NCBI GenBank assembly: GCA_963764695.1
Contig: CAVXTW010000001.1
Coordinates: forward strand, 2,108,001-2,172,000
Direction of reading: 5' to 3'
Length of the DNA: 64,000 nt
DNA from: DATFRY01 sp963764695
GTDB taxonomy: Bacteria > Myxococcota_A > Polyangia > Haliangiales > Haliangiaceae
How positions within the stretch are numbered: the first letter of the stretch is position 1; each line of letters starts with the position of its first letter. Made by a program: the position numbers and the translations under genes. Positions 38,475 to 50,219 of the stretch are shown in pieces. The notes under the pieces are model-generated. The model worked only from the letters and a program-made list of their open reading frames with translations. It was not told the DNA's origin and searched no databases.

Positions 38475-41231
38475 ATGAGCGAGGTGCAGCGGCTGCATAT
38501 CCTGGATGGACACGGCTACATCTTCCGCGCCCACTACGGCCTGGCCACCGGCGGCAAGGACAGACAGCCAGTTCGTCTCAGCACCGCGGCCGGCATGCCC
38601 ACAGGTGCGCTGTACGTCTACTCATCGATGCTCATCCGCCTTCACCTGGATGTGCACCCGGAGCGAATCGCGGTCGTGTTCGACTCCGGCCGCCGCAGCT
38701 TTCGCTCGGAGCTCGATGCCGCCTACAAGGCCAACCGCAACGAGGCGCCCGACGATCTGCGCGTTCAGCTGCCCTACTTCCGACCGCTTACCGAGGCGTT
38801 CTGCTGGCCGTGCATGGCGGTGGAGGGAGTCGAGGCCGACGACGTCATCGCGACGCTGACCACCCGCGCCCGCGCGCGCGACTGGGATGTCGTCATCTAC
38901 TCCGGCGACAAGGATCTGATGCAGCTGGTGGACGACCACGTGACGGTCATCGACTCGATGCGTCAGATCACCTACGACGCGGCCGGCGTGCACAAGAAAT
39001 TCGGCGTGCCGCCCGCGCTGGTCGGCGACTTCCTGTCCATGGTGGGCGACACCAGCGACAACATCCCCGGCATCAGCGGCGTCGGTCAGGTGACCGCGGC
39101 CAAGCTGCTCGGCGAGTACGGATCCGTCGACGGCGTCCTGGCCCACGTCGGCGACCTCAAGGGCAAGATGAAGGAGCGGTTCACCGATCCGGTCGAGCTC
39201 GAGAAGCTGGACCGCTCGCGCAAGCTGGTCACGCTCGTGCGCGACGTCGAGGTGCCGTACGAGCTCGACGACCTGGTGCCGCGGCCGTGGAACGGCGAGC
39301 CGCTGCGCCAGCTGATGGAGAAGCTCGAGTTCCAGGCCCTCATCGAGCGGCTCGAGCAGAAGAACATCGCGCCGGCCATCGAGACCGGCCCGGTGCGCGG
39401 CGCCGCGGCGGAGCTGGACGATCCCGCGCGCCAGCCGATCGTGGTGACCGCGGCCGAGAAGGTGGCCGAGCTGGCCGCGGCCGCGCGCGCCGCCGGCCGG
39501 CTGGCCATCCAGATCGAGCGCGACGGCCAGCGCGACGACCGGGCCAAGCTCGTCGGCCTCGCGGTGGCGGTGCCGGGCCACGCGCCGGCCTACATCCCGC
39601 TCACGCACCGCTATCTCAGCGCGCCGGTCCAGCTGGCCCTGTCGGATCTGCAGCCGCTGGCCGACGTGTGGGGCGATCCCGCCATCCGCGTGGTGTGTCA
39701 CGACACGAAGGCGGTCTATCGCACTCTCGCGGCGTGCGGCATGCCGGTGGGCGGCATCGCCGAGGACACCATGCTGGCGGCCTACCTGCTCGACGCGTCG
39801 CGCGACGAGTACCGCCTCGAGCAGGTGGCCGAGGACGTGCTCGGCGTGACCCTCACCGGCCAGCGCGCGCTGCTCGGCAGCGGCCGCACAACGATCCCGT
39901 TCGAGGCGGTGGCGGTGGAGGACGCGGCCCGCCACGCCGGCCGCGCCGCCGCCGCGGTGCTGATCGCCGGCGACGTGCTGTCGTCGCGGCTGGGGCAGGG
40001 GGGTCTCGACGGGCTGTGGCGCGACGTCGAGCTGCCGCTGGCGCAGCTTCTGTCCCGCGTCGAGGGGCACGGCGTGCGCATCGACGTCGCGCACCTGCGC
40101 GGCCTGGCCGATCGCGTGACCCAGGAGCTGGGCGCGCTCGAGGGCAAGATCCAGGAGCTGGCCGGCGAGCCGGTCAACCTCGGCTCGCCCAAGCAGCTGG
40201 GCCAGCTCCTGTTCGACCGGCTCGGCCTGCGCAGCGAGCGGATGAAGAAGAACAAGACCGGCTTCTCCGTCGACCACGAGGTGCTCGAGTCGATGCGCGA
40301 TCTGCATCCGATCATCGCGCCCATCCTCGAGCACCGCGAGCTCATCAAGCTCAAGAACACCTACATCGACGCGCTGCCGCCGCTCATCAATCCGGCCACC
40401 GGCCGCCTGCACACCAGCTTTCGCCAGGCGGTGGCCGCGACCGGGCGCCTGTCCTCCACCGATCCCAATCTGCAGAACATCCCGATCCGCAGCGAGCTGG
40501 GGCGCGAGATCCGTCGCTCCTTCATCGCCGATCCGGGCAAGGTGCTGGTGTCGGCGGACTACTCACAGATCGAGCTGCGCATCCTGGCCCATCTCTCGGG
40601 CGATCCGGTGCTGCGCAAGGCGTTCGCCGAGGGGATCGATGTGCACACCCAGACCGCCGCGGAAGTGTTCGGCATTCCGCTCGAGGAGGTGGGCCTGACC
40701 GAGCGCCGGGTGGCCAAGGCGGTCAACTATGGCCTGGCCTATGGGCAGTCCGACTTCGGCCTGGCGCGCGCGCTCGACATCCCGCGCACCGAGGCGCGCC
40801 ACTACATCGAGCGCTATTTCGAGCGCTTCGCCACGGTGCGTCGCTTCATGGACGAGATCGTCGAAAAGGCGCGACGGTCCGGGGCCTCGTTCACGGTCCT
40901 GGGCCGGCGCCGCCCGATTCCCGGCCTGGGCTCGCGAGACTACCGGGCGCGCAGCGCCGCCGAGCGAGTGGCGCAAAACACTCCCATGCAGGGCAGCGGA
41001 GCCGATATCATGAAGCTGGCGATGTTGCGGGTCGACCGGCTTCTGGCGCAGCGCAGGTTCAGGGCCGAGCTCCTGCTGACCGTGCATGACGAGCTGGTTC
41101 TCGAGGTGGACGTCGATCAGGCCGACGAGCTTTGCCCGCTGCTGGTGGCGGAGATGGAAGCCGCCTACCAGCTCGAGGTCCCGCTCGTGGTCGAGGTCGG
41201 CCACGGCGCGACCTGGGCGGATGCCCACTGA
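38475..41231 (+). CDS. polA: DNA polymerase I
   Basis: 918 residues, full length. The 5'-nuclease domain (about 1-290) has YSGDKDLMQLV and GDTSDNIPGI. The middle 3'-5' exonuclease-like domain (about 320-500) is degenerate: the motif I DTET position reads IQIER, so the metal-binding Asp is missing and proofreading is probably lost. The polymerase domain has GRLSSTDPNLQNIPIR, motif A DYSQIELR (Asp695), the O-helix RRVAKAVNYGLAYGQSDFGLA and motif C HDELVLEV. O-helix residue Tyr752 stands where E. coli has Phe762. It fills Okazaki-fragment gaps and repair patches. TAGTTT is nine bases and a weak GAGG two bases before ATG 38475. An inverted repeat begins 15 bases after the stop. Confidence 0.95.
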   Translation: MSEVQRLHILDGHGYIFRAHYGLATGGKDRQPVRLSTAAGMPTGALYVYSSMLIRLHLDVHPERIAVVFDSGRRSFRSELDAAYKANRNEAPDDLRVQLPYFRPLTEAFCWPCMAVEGVEADDVIATLTTRARARDWDVVIYSGDKDLMQLVDDHVTVIDSMRQITYDAAGVHKKFGVPPALVGDFLSMVGDTSDNIPGISGVGQVTAAKLLGEYGSVDGVLAHVGDLKGKMKERFTDPVELEKLDRSRKLVTLVRDVEVPYELDDLVPRPWNGEPLRQLMEKLEFQALIERLEQKNIAPAIETGPVRGAAAELDDPARQPIVVTAAEKVAELAAAARAAGRLAIQIERDGQRDDRAKLVGLAVAVPGHAPAYIPLTHRYLSAPVQLALSDLQPLADVWGDPAIRVVCHDTKAVYRTLAACGMPVGGIAEDTMLAAYLLDASRDEYRLEQVAEDVLGVTLTGQRALLGSGRTTIPFEAVAVEDAARHAGRAAAAVLIAGDVLSSRLGQGGLDGLWRDVELPLAQLLSRVEGHGVRIDVAHLRGLADRVTQELGALEGKIQELAGEPVNLGSPKQLGQLLFDRLGLRSERMKKNKTGFSVDHEVLESMRDLHPIIAPILEHRELIKLKNTYIDALPPLINPATGRLHTSFRQAVAATGRLSSTDPNLQNIPIRSELGREIRRSFIADPGKVLVSADYSQIELRILAHLSGDPVLRKAFAEGIDVHTQTAAEVFGIPLEEVGLTERRVAKAVNYGLAYGQSDFGLARALDIPRTEARHYIERYFERFATVRRFMDEIVEKARRSGASFTVLGRRRPIPGLGSRDYRARSAAERVAQNTPMQGSGADIMKLAMLRVDRLLAQRRFRAELLLTVHDELVLEVDVDQADELCPLLVAEMEAAYQLEVPLVVEVGHGATWADAH

Positions 41232-41245
41232 CATGGAAAGAGAAC

Positions 41246-41360
41246 GAACCGCGCGAAGGACGCGAAGGACAGCCCGTGACTGTCCTGTTGGTGGGGAGAG
41301 CTTCTCTTTGCGGCAGAACATCCTGAAGCTCTCTTCGCGCTCTTCGCGCCTTCGCGGTTC
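41246..41360. repeat. inverted repeat of CGCGAAGG-type units
   Basis: The left arm GAACCGCGCGAAGGACGCG (41246 on) and the right arm ending CTTCGCGCCTTCGCGGTTC at 41360 are near-inverse copies built from CGCGAAG-like units. Inside, GGACAG (41267-41272) and CTGTCC (41280-41285) make a smaller hairpin. It starts 15 bp after polA and its right arm runs into the signal peptide of the next gene, so that gene borrows part of its N-terminus from the repeat. It may double as the polA terminator. Confidence 0.75.
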
Positions 41361-42642
41361 ATTGCTCTGCTTGCTCCTGGCTGGCTGCGGGTCGCGCGCC
41401 GAGTCGCCGGTCGCGCCGATTGCCGAGGACGCCGGCCACCCCGGTGCGCGCGCCGGGCTCACCCTCGGCGCAGCCACCGCGGAGCCGGCCCACGCCGATC
41501 ACGATCCGGTGAACGCGACGGTCTGTCCGGTCGCCACCCAGGAAGCCGACGCGGTGCTCGACGAGGCCAGCCGCCTGCTCTACGACACCGGTAGCTTCAA
41601 CGGCGCGCTGGCCTGCGCCGACCTGGCGGTCAACCTGGTGCCGCAGGCGGTCGAGGCGCATCACTACAGGGCCGCGGCGCTGGCCGCGCTGGGCCGCTAC
41701 AGCGAGGCGCAGGTCGCCTTTGCCATGGCCCTGGCCCGCGATCCGGATGATCCGGAGACCCTGGCCGCGGCGGCCGACTTCTACATCAACATCGCGCAGC
41801 CCAAGCAGCGCTCCGCGATCCAGCTCGGGCTCGAGTACGCGCGGCGCGGCAGCGGTCGCGCGGCCAGCCGGCGCCGGCTCGATCGCCAGCTGCGCGCCCG
41901 CCTGGCCCTGCTCGAGGCCGAGGCACTCAACGATCTGGGCCAGTCGGATCTGGCCCTGCCGCGGGTCGAGGTCGCGCTCAAGCTGGCCCCGCAGAACGCG
42001 GCCGCGCTGCACGAGCGCGGCGTGAGCCTGTTCAGCATGTGCCGCTTCGCCGACGCCGAGTCGGCGTTCCGCGCCGTGCTGCGCGAGCAGACCGACGATC
42101 CGTACGCCCACTATCACCTCGGGCTGATCGACGAGCGGCAGGGACACGCGACCCGGGCCGAGGAGCACTTCGCCCGCGCCCGCGCGCTGGCGCCGGACGA
42201 TTTCCCGGCTCCGGTCGAGATGTCGGCCGAGGAGTTCGCCGCCGAGGTGCGCCAGGCGATCGACGAGCAGCCGGCCGCGGTGCGGCGCGCGCTCGGCCAC
42301 GTCGCGCTCGAGCTTGTCAACCTGCCGGCCATCGACGACCTGGTCGCGGTGGATCCGCCGTTCGCGCCGACCATCATGGGCCTGTACCGGGGGCTGCCCC
42401 TGGCCCAGGACGGCCACGGTCACGCCGGTCAGGCCAGCGGGCATGGCGGCACGGCGCGCGAGGATGCCAACAGCAGCGAGCCGATCCCGGCGCGCGCCAT
42501 CGTCCTCTACCGCAAGAACCTGACGCGCGCGGTCAGAAGCCGCGCCGAGCTCGACCGCCAGATCCGGCGCACGCTGGTCCACGAAATCGGCCACCTGCAG
42601 GGACTGGACGAGGACGAGCTGCGCCGCCGCGGCCTCGAGTAG
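41308..42642 (+). CDS. TPR lipoprotein with a C-terminal zincin-like metallopeptidase motif
   Basis: 444 residues. A lipoprotein signal (LLCLLLAGC) leads into tetratricopeptide repeats (about 60-300: LLYDTGSFNGALACADLAVNLVPQAVEAHHY, LGRYSEAQVAFAMALARDPDD, MCRFADAESAFRAVLREQTDDPYAHYHLG). The C-terminal about 120 residues match the zinicin-like (PF06262) metallopeptidases: IVLYRKNL... and RTLVHEIGHLQGLDEDELRRRGLE, with the HExxH zinc motif. A His-rich loop (GHGHAGQASGHGG) lies between. The fusion suggests a scaffolded periplasmic peptidase. TTG 41308 has GGGGAG nine bases upstream and gives a short signal peptide; ATG 41233 is in frame but would place the inverted repeat inside the protein. Confidence 0.78.
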   Translation: MRQNILKLSSRSSRLRGSLLCLLLAGCGSRAESPVAPIAEDAGHPGARAGLTLGAATAEPAHADHDPVNATVCPVATQEADAVLDEASRLLYDTGSFNGALACADLAVNLVPQAVEAHHYRAAALAALGRYSEAQVAFAMALARDPDDPETLAAAADFYINIAQPKQRSAIQLGLEYARRGSGRAASRRRLDRQLRARLALLEAEALNDLGQSDLALPRVEVALKLAPQNAAALHERGVSLFSMCRFADAESAFRAVLREQTDDPYAHYHLGLIDERQGHATRAEEHFARARALAPDDFPAPVEMSAEEFAAEVRQAIDEQPAAVRRALGHVALELVNLPAIDDLVAVDPPFAPTIMGLYRGLPLAQDGHGHAGQASGHGGTAREDANSSEPIPARAIVLYRKNLTRAVRSRAELDRQIRRTLVHEIGHLQGLDEDELRRRGLE

Positions 42643-42677
42643 GTCGCCCGCGCCGCGCTGGATGCCGCCACAGGCGT

Positions 42678-42705
42678 CCGAAAACGGCGGATTTTTCGGT
42701 ATGAT
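42678..42705 (+). promoter_or_regulatory. palindrome CCGAAAA-N8-TTTTCGG just before a -10 box TATGAT
   Basis: CCGAAAA (42678-42684) and TTTTCGG (42693-42699) form an inverted repeat ending where TATGAT (42700-42705) begins, in the spacer region of the presumed promoter of the GAF kinase gene. This is the classic place for a repressor operator; a hairpin in the transcript from upstream is the alternative. Confidence 0.45.
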
Positions 42706-42752
42706 TGCCGCACCGCATTAGCGGGAGTCGAGCCGAGCCTCAGAGGCGCGCC

Positions 42753-44585
42753 ATGGCACAGGAATCGATCGAGTCCGCCGGCGTCGAGCTCGAGCACAAG
42801 CTGCGCACCGAGCAGAAGAAGCTCGCGCTGGTGCAGGAGATCGGTCGCGCTCTGTCGTCGGCGCTCGACCTGGACGAGCTCTTGGGCCTCATCATGGAGA
42901 AGGTCACACTGCTCATGGAAGCAGATCGGTCGACCCTCTTCCTGGTCGCCGACGACGGCCGGACCCTGTGGTCGAAGATCACCCAGGGCAGCGAGATGCT
43001 GGAGATCGGCCTGACCGTCGGCGAGGGCATCGCCGGCTGGGTGGCCGAGTCGGGCGAGACGGTCAACATCCCGGACGCGTACACCGACAAGCGCTTCCAG
43101 CCCTCCGTCGACCTGCGCTCCGGCTACCGCACCCGCTCGATCCTGTGCCTCCCGATGCGCGACAGCAAGGGGCACATCATCGGCGTGCTGCAGGTGCTCA
43201 ACAAGGCCGACGGCCCGTTCACCGCCGACGACGAGGAGCTTCTGGCGGCGCTGGCCGGCCAGGCCGCGGTCTCGGTCGAGAACTCCAAGCTCTACCACTC
43301 GGTGGTGGCCAAGAACGTCGAGCTGCTCGACGCCCAGGAGGCGCTCGAGCAGAAGACGCACGAGCTCAACATCCTCTACGAGATCGAGCGCGAGATGAAC
43401 GCGGCGCACGATCTGGACGAGCTGCTGGACCGCATCCTCGAGAAGGCGATGGACGCGCTCGAGGCCGAGGGGGGCAGCATCGCGCTGTGCGAGCCGAACA
43501 GCGACGACCTGCGCTTCCGCACCGTGGGCGGACCGATGGCCCCGCGCCTGCTCCACCGCACCATCAAGATGGGCGAGGGGCTGATCGGCTGGGTGGCCGC
43601 AAACCGCAAGGCGGTGATCGTCAACCATCCGGACGCCGACAGCCGCCACGCGGCCCGGTTCGCCGACTCGGTCGGGCTGCACCCGCGCCAGCTTGCCTCC
43701 GCCCCGCTCATCAGCGGCGACGAGGTGCTTGGCGCGATCGAGCTCATCGACAAGCGCGACACCGGCGAGCCGGACGCCCCGGGCGGCTTCTCCGAGGGAG
43801 ACCTCAAGCTGCTCACCCTCATCGCCGGGCAGTCGTCGCGGGCGATCCAGCTGGCCCGCAGCCGCAGCGAGCGCGAGAACCAGAACCGGCTGGCGTCGAT
43901 CGGCCAGATGCTGGCCAGCGTCCTGCACGATCTCAAGACGCCGATGACCATCATCTCCGGCTACGCCCAGCTGATGGCGCAGATGCAGGACGCGCGGCAG
44001 CGCGAGCAGTACGTGGACCAGATCCTGCGCCAGTTCGATCTGATGAGCGGCATGACCCGCGAGGTCCTGGCCTTCGCCCGCGGCGAGACCAACGTGCTGG
44101 TGCGCAAGGTGTACCTGCACCGCTTCCTGGACGAGGTGATGACCCAGCTGCAGCACGCCCTGGCCGGGCGCAACGTGGCACTCGGTCTCGACGCGGCCTA
44201 CACGGGGGTCGCCTACTTCGACGAGCAGGCCATGCTGCGGCTCATCCACAACCTGGCCCGCAACGCGGTCGAGGCCATGCCGGAGGGGGGCGAGTTCCGG
44301 CTCGGCACTCGCGCCACCGACGAGGTCTTGATCCTGGAGTTCGCCGACAGCGGACACGGCATCCCGCCCGAGCTGGAGGGCCGGCTGTTCGAGCTGTTCG
44401 CCACCGCCAAGCCGGGCGGCACCGGCCTGGGCCTGGCCATCTGCAAGAAGATCGTCGACGAGCACGGCGGCGACATCTCGTGCGAGTCGGTGCCGGGGCA
44501 GGGCACCACCTTCCGCGTCAGCCTTCCGCTCGCCCGCCCGGCCAACATGCCGAACACCGGCGAGCACCAGGTCCTCAGTCGGTAG
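42753..44585 (+). CDS. cytoplasmic sensor histidine kinase with two GAF domains
   Basis: 610 residues, no membrane helix. A short coiled-coil leads to GAF1 (about 25-185, with STLFLVADDGRTLWSKI, GEGIAGWVAESGE, SILCLPMRD) and GAF2 (about 215-375, with GGSIALCEPNSDD, GEGLIGWVAANRKAVIV, SAPLISGDEVLGAIELIDK). The phospho-acceptor His is in VLHDLKTP (His392). The ATPase domain has HNLARNAVEAMP (N box), DSGHGIP and GGTGLGLAICKKIV (G boxes). GAF domains may bind cyclic nucleotides or sense redox; the ligand is unknown. No response regulator is adjacent. Its end overlaps by 11 bp the end of the opposing kinase gene. ATG 42753 has only a weak AGAGG. Confidence 0.9.
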   Translation: MAQESIESAGVELEHKLRTEQKKLALVQEIGRALSSALDLDELLGLIMEKVTLLMEADRSTLFLVADDGRTLWSKITQGSEMLEIGLTVGEGIAGWVAESGETVNIPDAYTDKRFQPSVDLRSGYRTRSILCLPMRDSKGHIIGVLQVLNKADGPFTADDEELLAALAGQAAVSVENSKLYHSVVAKNVELLDAQEALEQKTHELNILYEIEREMNAAHDLDELLDRILEKAMDALEAEGGSIALCEPNSDDLRFRTVGGPMAPRLLHRTIKMGEGLIGWVAANRKAVIVNHPDADSRHAARFADSVGLHPRQLASAPLISGDEVLGAIELIDKRDTGEPDAPGGFSEGDLKLLTLIAGQSSRAIQLARSRSERENQNRLASIGQMLASVLHDLKTPMTIISGYAQLMAQMQDARQREQYVDQILRQFDLMSGMTREVLAFARGETNVLVRKVYLHRFLDEVMTQLQHALAGRNVALGLDAAYTGVAYFDEQAMLRLIHNLARNAVEAMPEGGEFRLGTRATDEVLILEFADSGHGIPPELEGRLFELFATAKPGGTGLGLAICKKIVDEHGGDISCESVPGQGTTFRVSLPLARPANMPNTGEHQVLSR

Positions 44586-46542
44586 CCTGGACAGCCGGAC
44601 CCGCAGCGCGGGTGGCCTGCTCCGCGATCGGCGCGGCCGCCCCAATCGGCAGGCGCATGTGAAAGGTCGTGCCCACGCCGAGCTCGGTCTCGAACGACAG
44701 GTCGCCGCCGTGCTTCTCGCGCACCACGGCGCGGGCGATGGCCAGGCCCTGGCCGGTGCCCTTGCCCACCTCCTTGGTGGTGAAGAACGGGTCGAAGATC
44801 TGGTCGCGGATCCCGGCCGGGATGCCGCCGCCGCTGTCGCCGATCGAGATGACCACGCAGTCCCCGTCGCGGCGCGTGCGCACCACGATGCGCCCGCGCT
44901 TCTCGGTCCCCGCCACCACGTCGCCGATGGCATGGGCGGCGTTGACGATGATGTTGAGCACCGCCTGGTTCACGTCGCCGGCGTGGCAAGAGACCGGCGG
45001 CAGCTCGGCCAGGTCGGTCTCCACATCGGCCACGTACTTGTACTCGTTGGTGGCGATGGTCAGCGTGCTGAGGATGGCGTGGTTGAGGTCGATGGTGGTC
45101 TTCGTCGACGAGTCCGGGTGGGCGAACTCCTTCATCGAGCGCACGATGGTGGTCACGCGGCCGAGCCCGTCGAGCGAGCGCTCCAGCGCGCGCGGCACGT
45201 TCTCGAGCAGGTACTCGAGATCGGCGCTCTCTTCCGCTTCCGCCGCCCCGCGGGCCAGCTCGGCCGACGGCGTGCCCGCCAGGATCGACCGGTTGACGGC
45301 GCGGTAGTGCTCGATGAGGCCGGTCATGTCGCCGGTGGCGTCGCGCACGAAGTGCAGGCTGTCGCTGACGTACTGCACCGGCGTGTTGATCTCGTGGGCG
45401 ACGCCGGCGGCCAGGCGGCCGACCGACTCCAGCTTCTGGGCCTGGCGCAGCTGCGTCTCCAGCTCGCGGCTGCGCGTGACGTCGAGCATCACGCCGCGCA
45501 GGATGCGGTCGGTGCGGCCGCCGGCCGGCTCGTCGGTGGTCGCGTCGCCGATCAGGCGGAGCCACAGCCAGCCGCGGTCCGCGGCCGGCAGTGAACACTC
45601 GATGTCGAGCGAGCCGGTCTCGGGCCCGGACAGCGCGGACAGCACCTGCTCGCGGTCCTGCTGGTGCAAGCGCCCGGCCAGGAACTCCGGCGACAGGCAC
45701 TCCTCGAGAGAGACGCCCAGCGCGGTGGTCAGCTGCGGACCGACGTAGGTGAAGCGCCGCTCGGCCGCGCTCCACTCCCACGGGATGGTCTTGGTGGTCT
45801 CGAGCAGCAAGCGGTACTGATCGCGGCTCTCCGAGAGCTCCTGGGTGCGCCGGTTCACGCGCGACTCGATCTCCTCGTTGATCCCCTCGAGCTGGGCCTG
45901 GCGCTGGGCCAGGACGCGCAGCTCGCGGCCTCGCTCGACGACGCCCATGACCAGGACGATGTCCTCGAAGAAGACCCAGAAGGCGTGCTCGAGGAAGCGC
46001 CACCACTCCGGGTTGGTCACGCCGTAGACCGACTCGGACCAGAACAGGCCGCGCAGGAGGTGATCGAACGCGACCACCAGCGTGGCGGTCCCGATCACGG
46101 TCCAGTCGATGTAGAAGGCGAGGAAGGCCAGCGAGCCGAAGATGTGAAAGTGTGCTTCGATGCGCCCGCCGCTCAGGTGGATGATGAGCGCGGACCAGGA
46201 CATCTGGGCCACCGCGACCACGTGACGGGTGAGCCTCGAGCCGGGACGCCAGCGGATGAGCAGCAGCGGCGGCACCGTCAGCAGCGCGCCGAAGAAGAGC
46301 GCGTAGTAGACGTGCACGTGGGTCGAGCGAAGCTTGCCCTCCCACCCGTAGGGCGAGTAGAGCAGCGCCAGGCCGATCGCGAACACCCACTGGGCGGCGA
46401 ACAACCACGCGAACACGCGGTCGCGCCGCCTGAACACGGAGCTCAGCTGCTCCCTGTAGAGCGCCCGCGCGCGGCTCGCCACGACAGGCGTCACCCTCTG
46501 GCAGATCGGCCAGCTGGCGCAGAGCTTGAGAGGCGTGAACAT
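44575..46542 (-). CDS. membrane-bound PAS sensor histidine kinase
   Basis: 655 residues from ATG 46542. Four or five membrane helices (about 44-62, 79-97, 107-123, 133-160, 187-202) include SGGRIEAHFHIFGSLAFLAFYIDW, a segment seen in other membrane kinases. A coiled-coil (about 203-240) leads to a PAS-like domain (about 245-355), then the H box AAGVAHEINTPVQYV (His383), N box NIIVNAAHAIGD, and G boxes DSGGGIP and GKGTGQGLAIARAVV. The input signal is unknown. GTG 46632 and ATG 46587 are earlier in-frame starts; I chose 46542 because the upstream part is low-complexity, but no box or ribosome site decides it. No response regulator lies nearby. Confidence 0.88.
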   Translation of the reverse strand: MFTPLKLCASWPICQRVTPVVASRARALYREQLSSVFRRRDRVFAWLFAAQWVFAIGLALLYSPYGWEGKLRSTHVHVYYALFFGALLTVPPLLLIRWRPGSRLTRHVVAVAQMSWSALIIHLSGGRIEAHFHIFGSLAFLAFYIDWTVIGTATLVVAFDHLLRGLFWSESVYGVTNPEWWRFLEHAFWVFFEDIVLVMGVVERGRELRVLAQRQAQLEGINEEIESRVNRRTQELSESRDQYRLLLETTKTIPWEWSAAERRFTYVGPQLTTALGVSLEECLSPEFLAGRLHQQDREQVLSALSGPETGSLDIECSLPAADRGWLWLRLIGDATTDEPAGGRTDRILRGVMLDVTRSRELETQLRQAQKLESVGRLAAGVAHEINTPVQYVSDSLHFVRDATGDMTGLIEHYRAVNRSILAGTPSAELARGAAEAEESADLEYLLENVPRALERSLDGLGRVTTIVRSMKEFAHPDSSTKTTIDLNHAILSTLTIATNEYKYVADVETDLAELPPVSCHAGDVNQAVLNIIVNAAHAIGDVVAGTEKRGRIVVRTRRDGDCVVISIGDSGGGIPAGIRDQIFDPFFTTKEVGKGTGQGLAIARAVVREKHGGDLSFETELGVGTTFHMRLPIGAAAPIAEQATRAAGPAVQATD

Positions 46543-46677
46543 GTGGCGACAGGAGTAGCCGTGGCGGGGCCCCCCCTGCGTGCGCATGCCCGTGGAATCG
46601 CGCCGCGGCGCCGCATGAAGGCTGGCACCCACATCGACTTCTTCGTCCGCTTCTGACGCGGGCGAGGGGCGCGACGC

Positions 46678-49386
<2,709 letters not shown>

Positions 49387-49607
49387 GGAGGGGGCGACGT
49401 GAGCCTACCAGCTCGACCCGGCCGCGGCTCACCAGACATCTGGCACGGCCCCTTCGTGGAGGTGTGGCCATCCGGCGCACGAGCGCTCGGGCCCTGAGGC
49501 AGCTTTGCGCTCCGGCCCGCCTCGCCGGCGCGCAGATCCAGAATCTGCTCGGGTCGAGCGGCCTTGCAACTCTCGTGGATGCGGAGCCTGCTGGCACGGA
49601 ACGTGAA

Positions 49608-50204
49608 ATGACCGAGGTGATGCTTGATCCGGGGACTGCACGCAAGCTGATCAACCCTCACATGCCCGTTGTCGGCTCCAGCGGCGCTCGCTTCGCGACC
49701 GTCGATCATCTGGAGGGCAAGGACATGATCAAGCTGACTCGCGACGAGAGCGGTCAGCACCACTACATCCCGCTGGAGTGGGTGACGAGCGTGGACGAAG
49801 AGGTCCACCTCGACCGGCCGCGCGAGCAGGCGATGAAGGAGTGGTCCACCGACGCGGCCTCGACCGAGAAGAACTCGGCCTCGACCGAGAAGGACGCGAG
49901 CCCGACCGAGAGGACGACGAACTCGGTCGAGGAGATGCGCGGCCAGCCGCTGGCGGTGCGGGTGGAGGCGCGCGTCGCCGAGCTCGAGCAGGCGCTGGCC
50001 GATCTCGCGCCGGAGGAGACGATCATGCGCCGCGAGATCGAGCAGTCGCTCGCGGCGGTCGCCTCCATGACCACCGGTGACATCACCCATCCTCCCGACG
50101 CGGTGGCCGCGCAGCTGAGCGACTGGCTCGAGCGCAACCGGCACCTCGGGCTGGTGGCCGACCCTGCACAGCCGGATCCGGCACCGGCCGATCGCGAGGC
50201 GTAG
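49608..50204 (+). CDS. DUF2171/PRC-barrel-like protein
   Basis: 198 residues. The N-terminal about 75 match DUF2171 (NPHMPVVGSSGARFATVDHLEGKDMIKLTRDESGQHHYIPLEWV), a small PRC-barrel-like domain of unknown role. A Ser/Thr/Glu-rich linker with near-repeats of STEKN/D (residues about 84-105) follows, then a helical C-terminus. The frame is open from 49464; ATG 49608 is the best start by homology, ATG 49620 the alternative. The translocase gene starts 15 bp after its stop, so they are likely co-transcribed. Confidence 0.75.
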   Translation: MTEVMLDPGTARKLINPHMPVVGSSGARFATVDHLEGKDMIKLTRDESGQHHYIPLEWVTSVDEEVHLDRPREQAMKEWSTDAASTEKNSASTEKDASPTERTTNSVEEMRGQPLAVRVEARVAELEQALADLAPEETIMRREIEQSLAAVASMTTGDITHPPDAVAAQLSDWLERNRHLGLVADPAQPDPAPADREA

Positions 50205-50219
50205 GGGGTCGGTGGGCGC

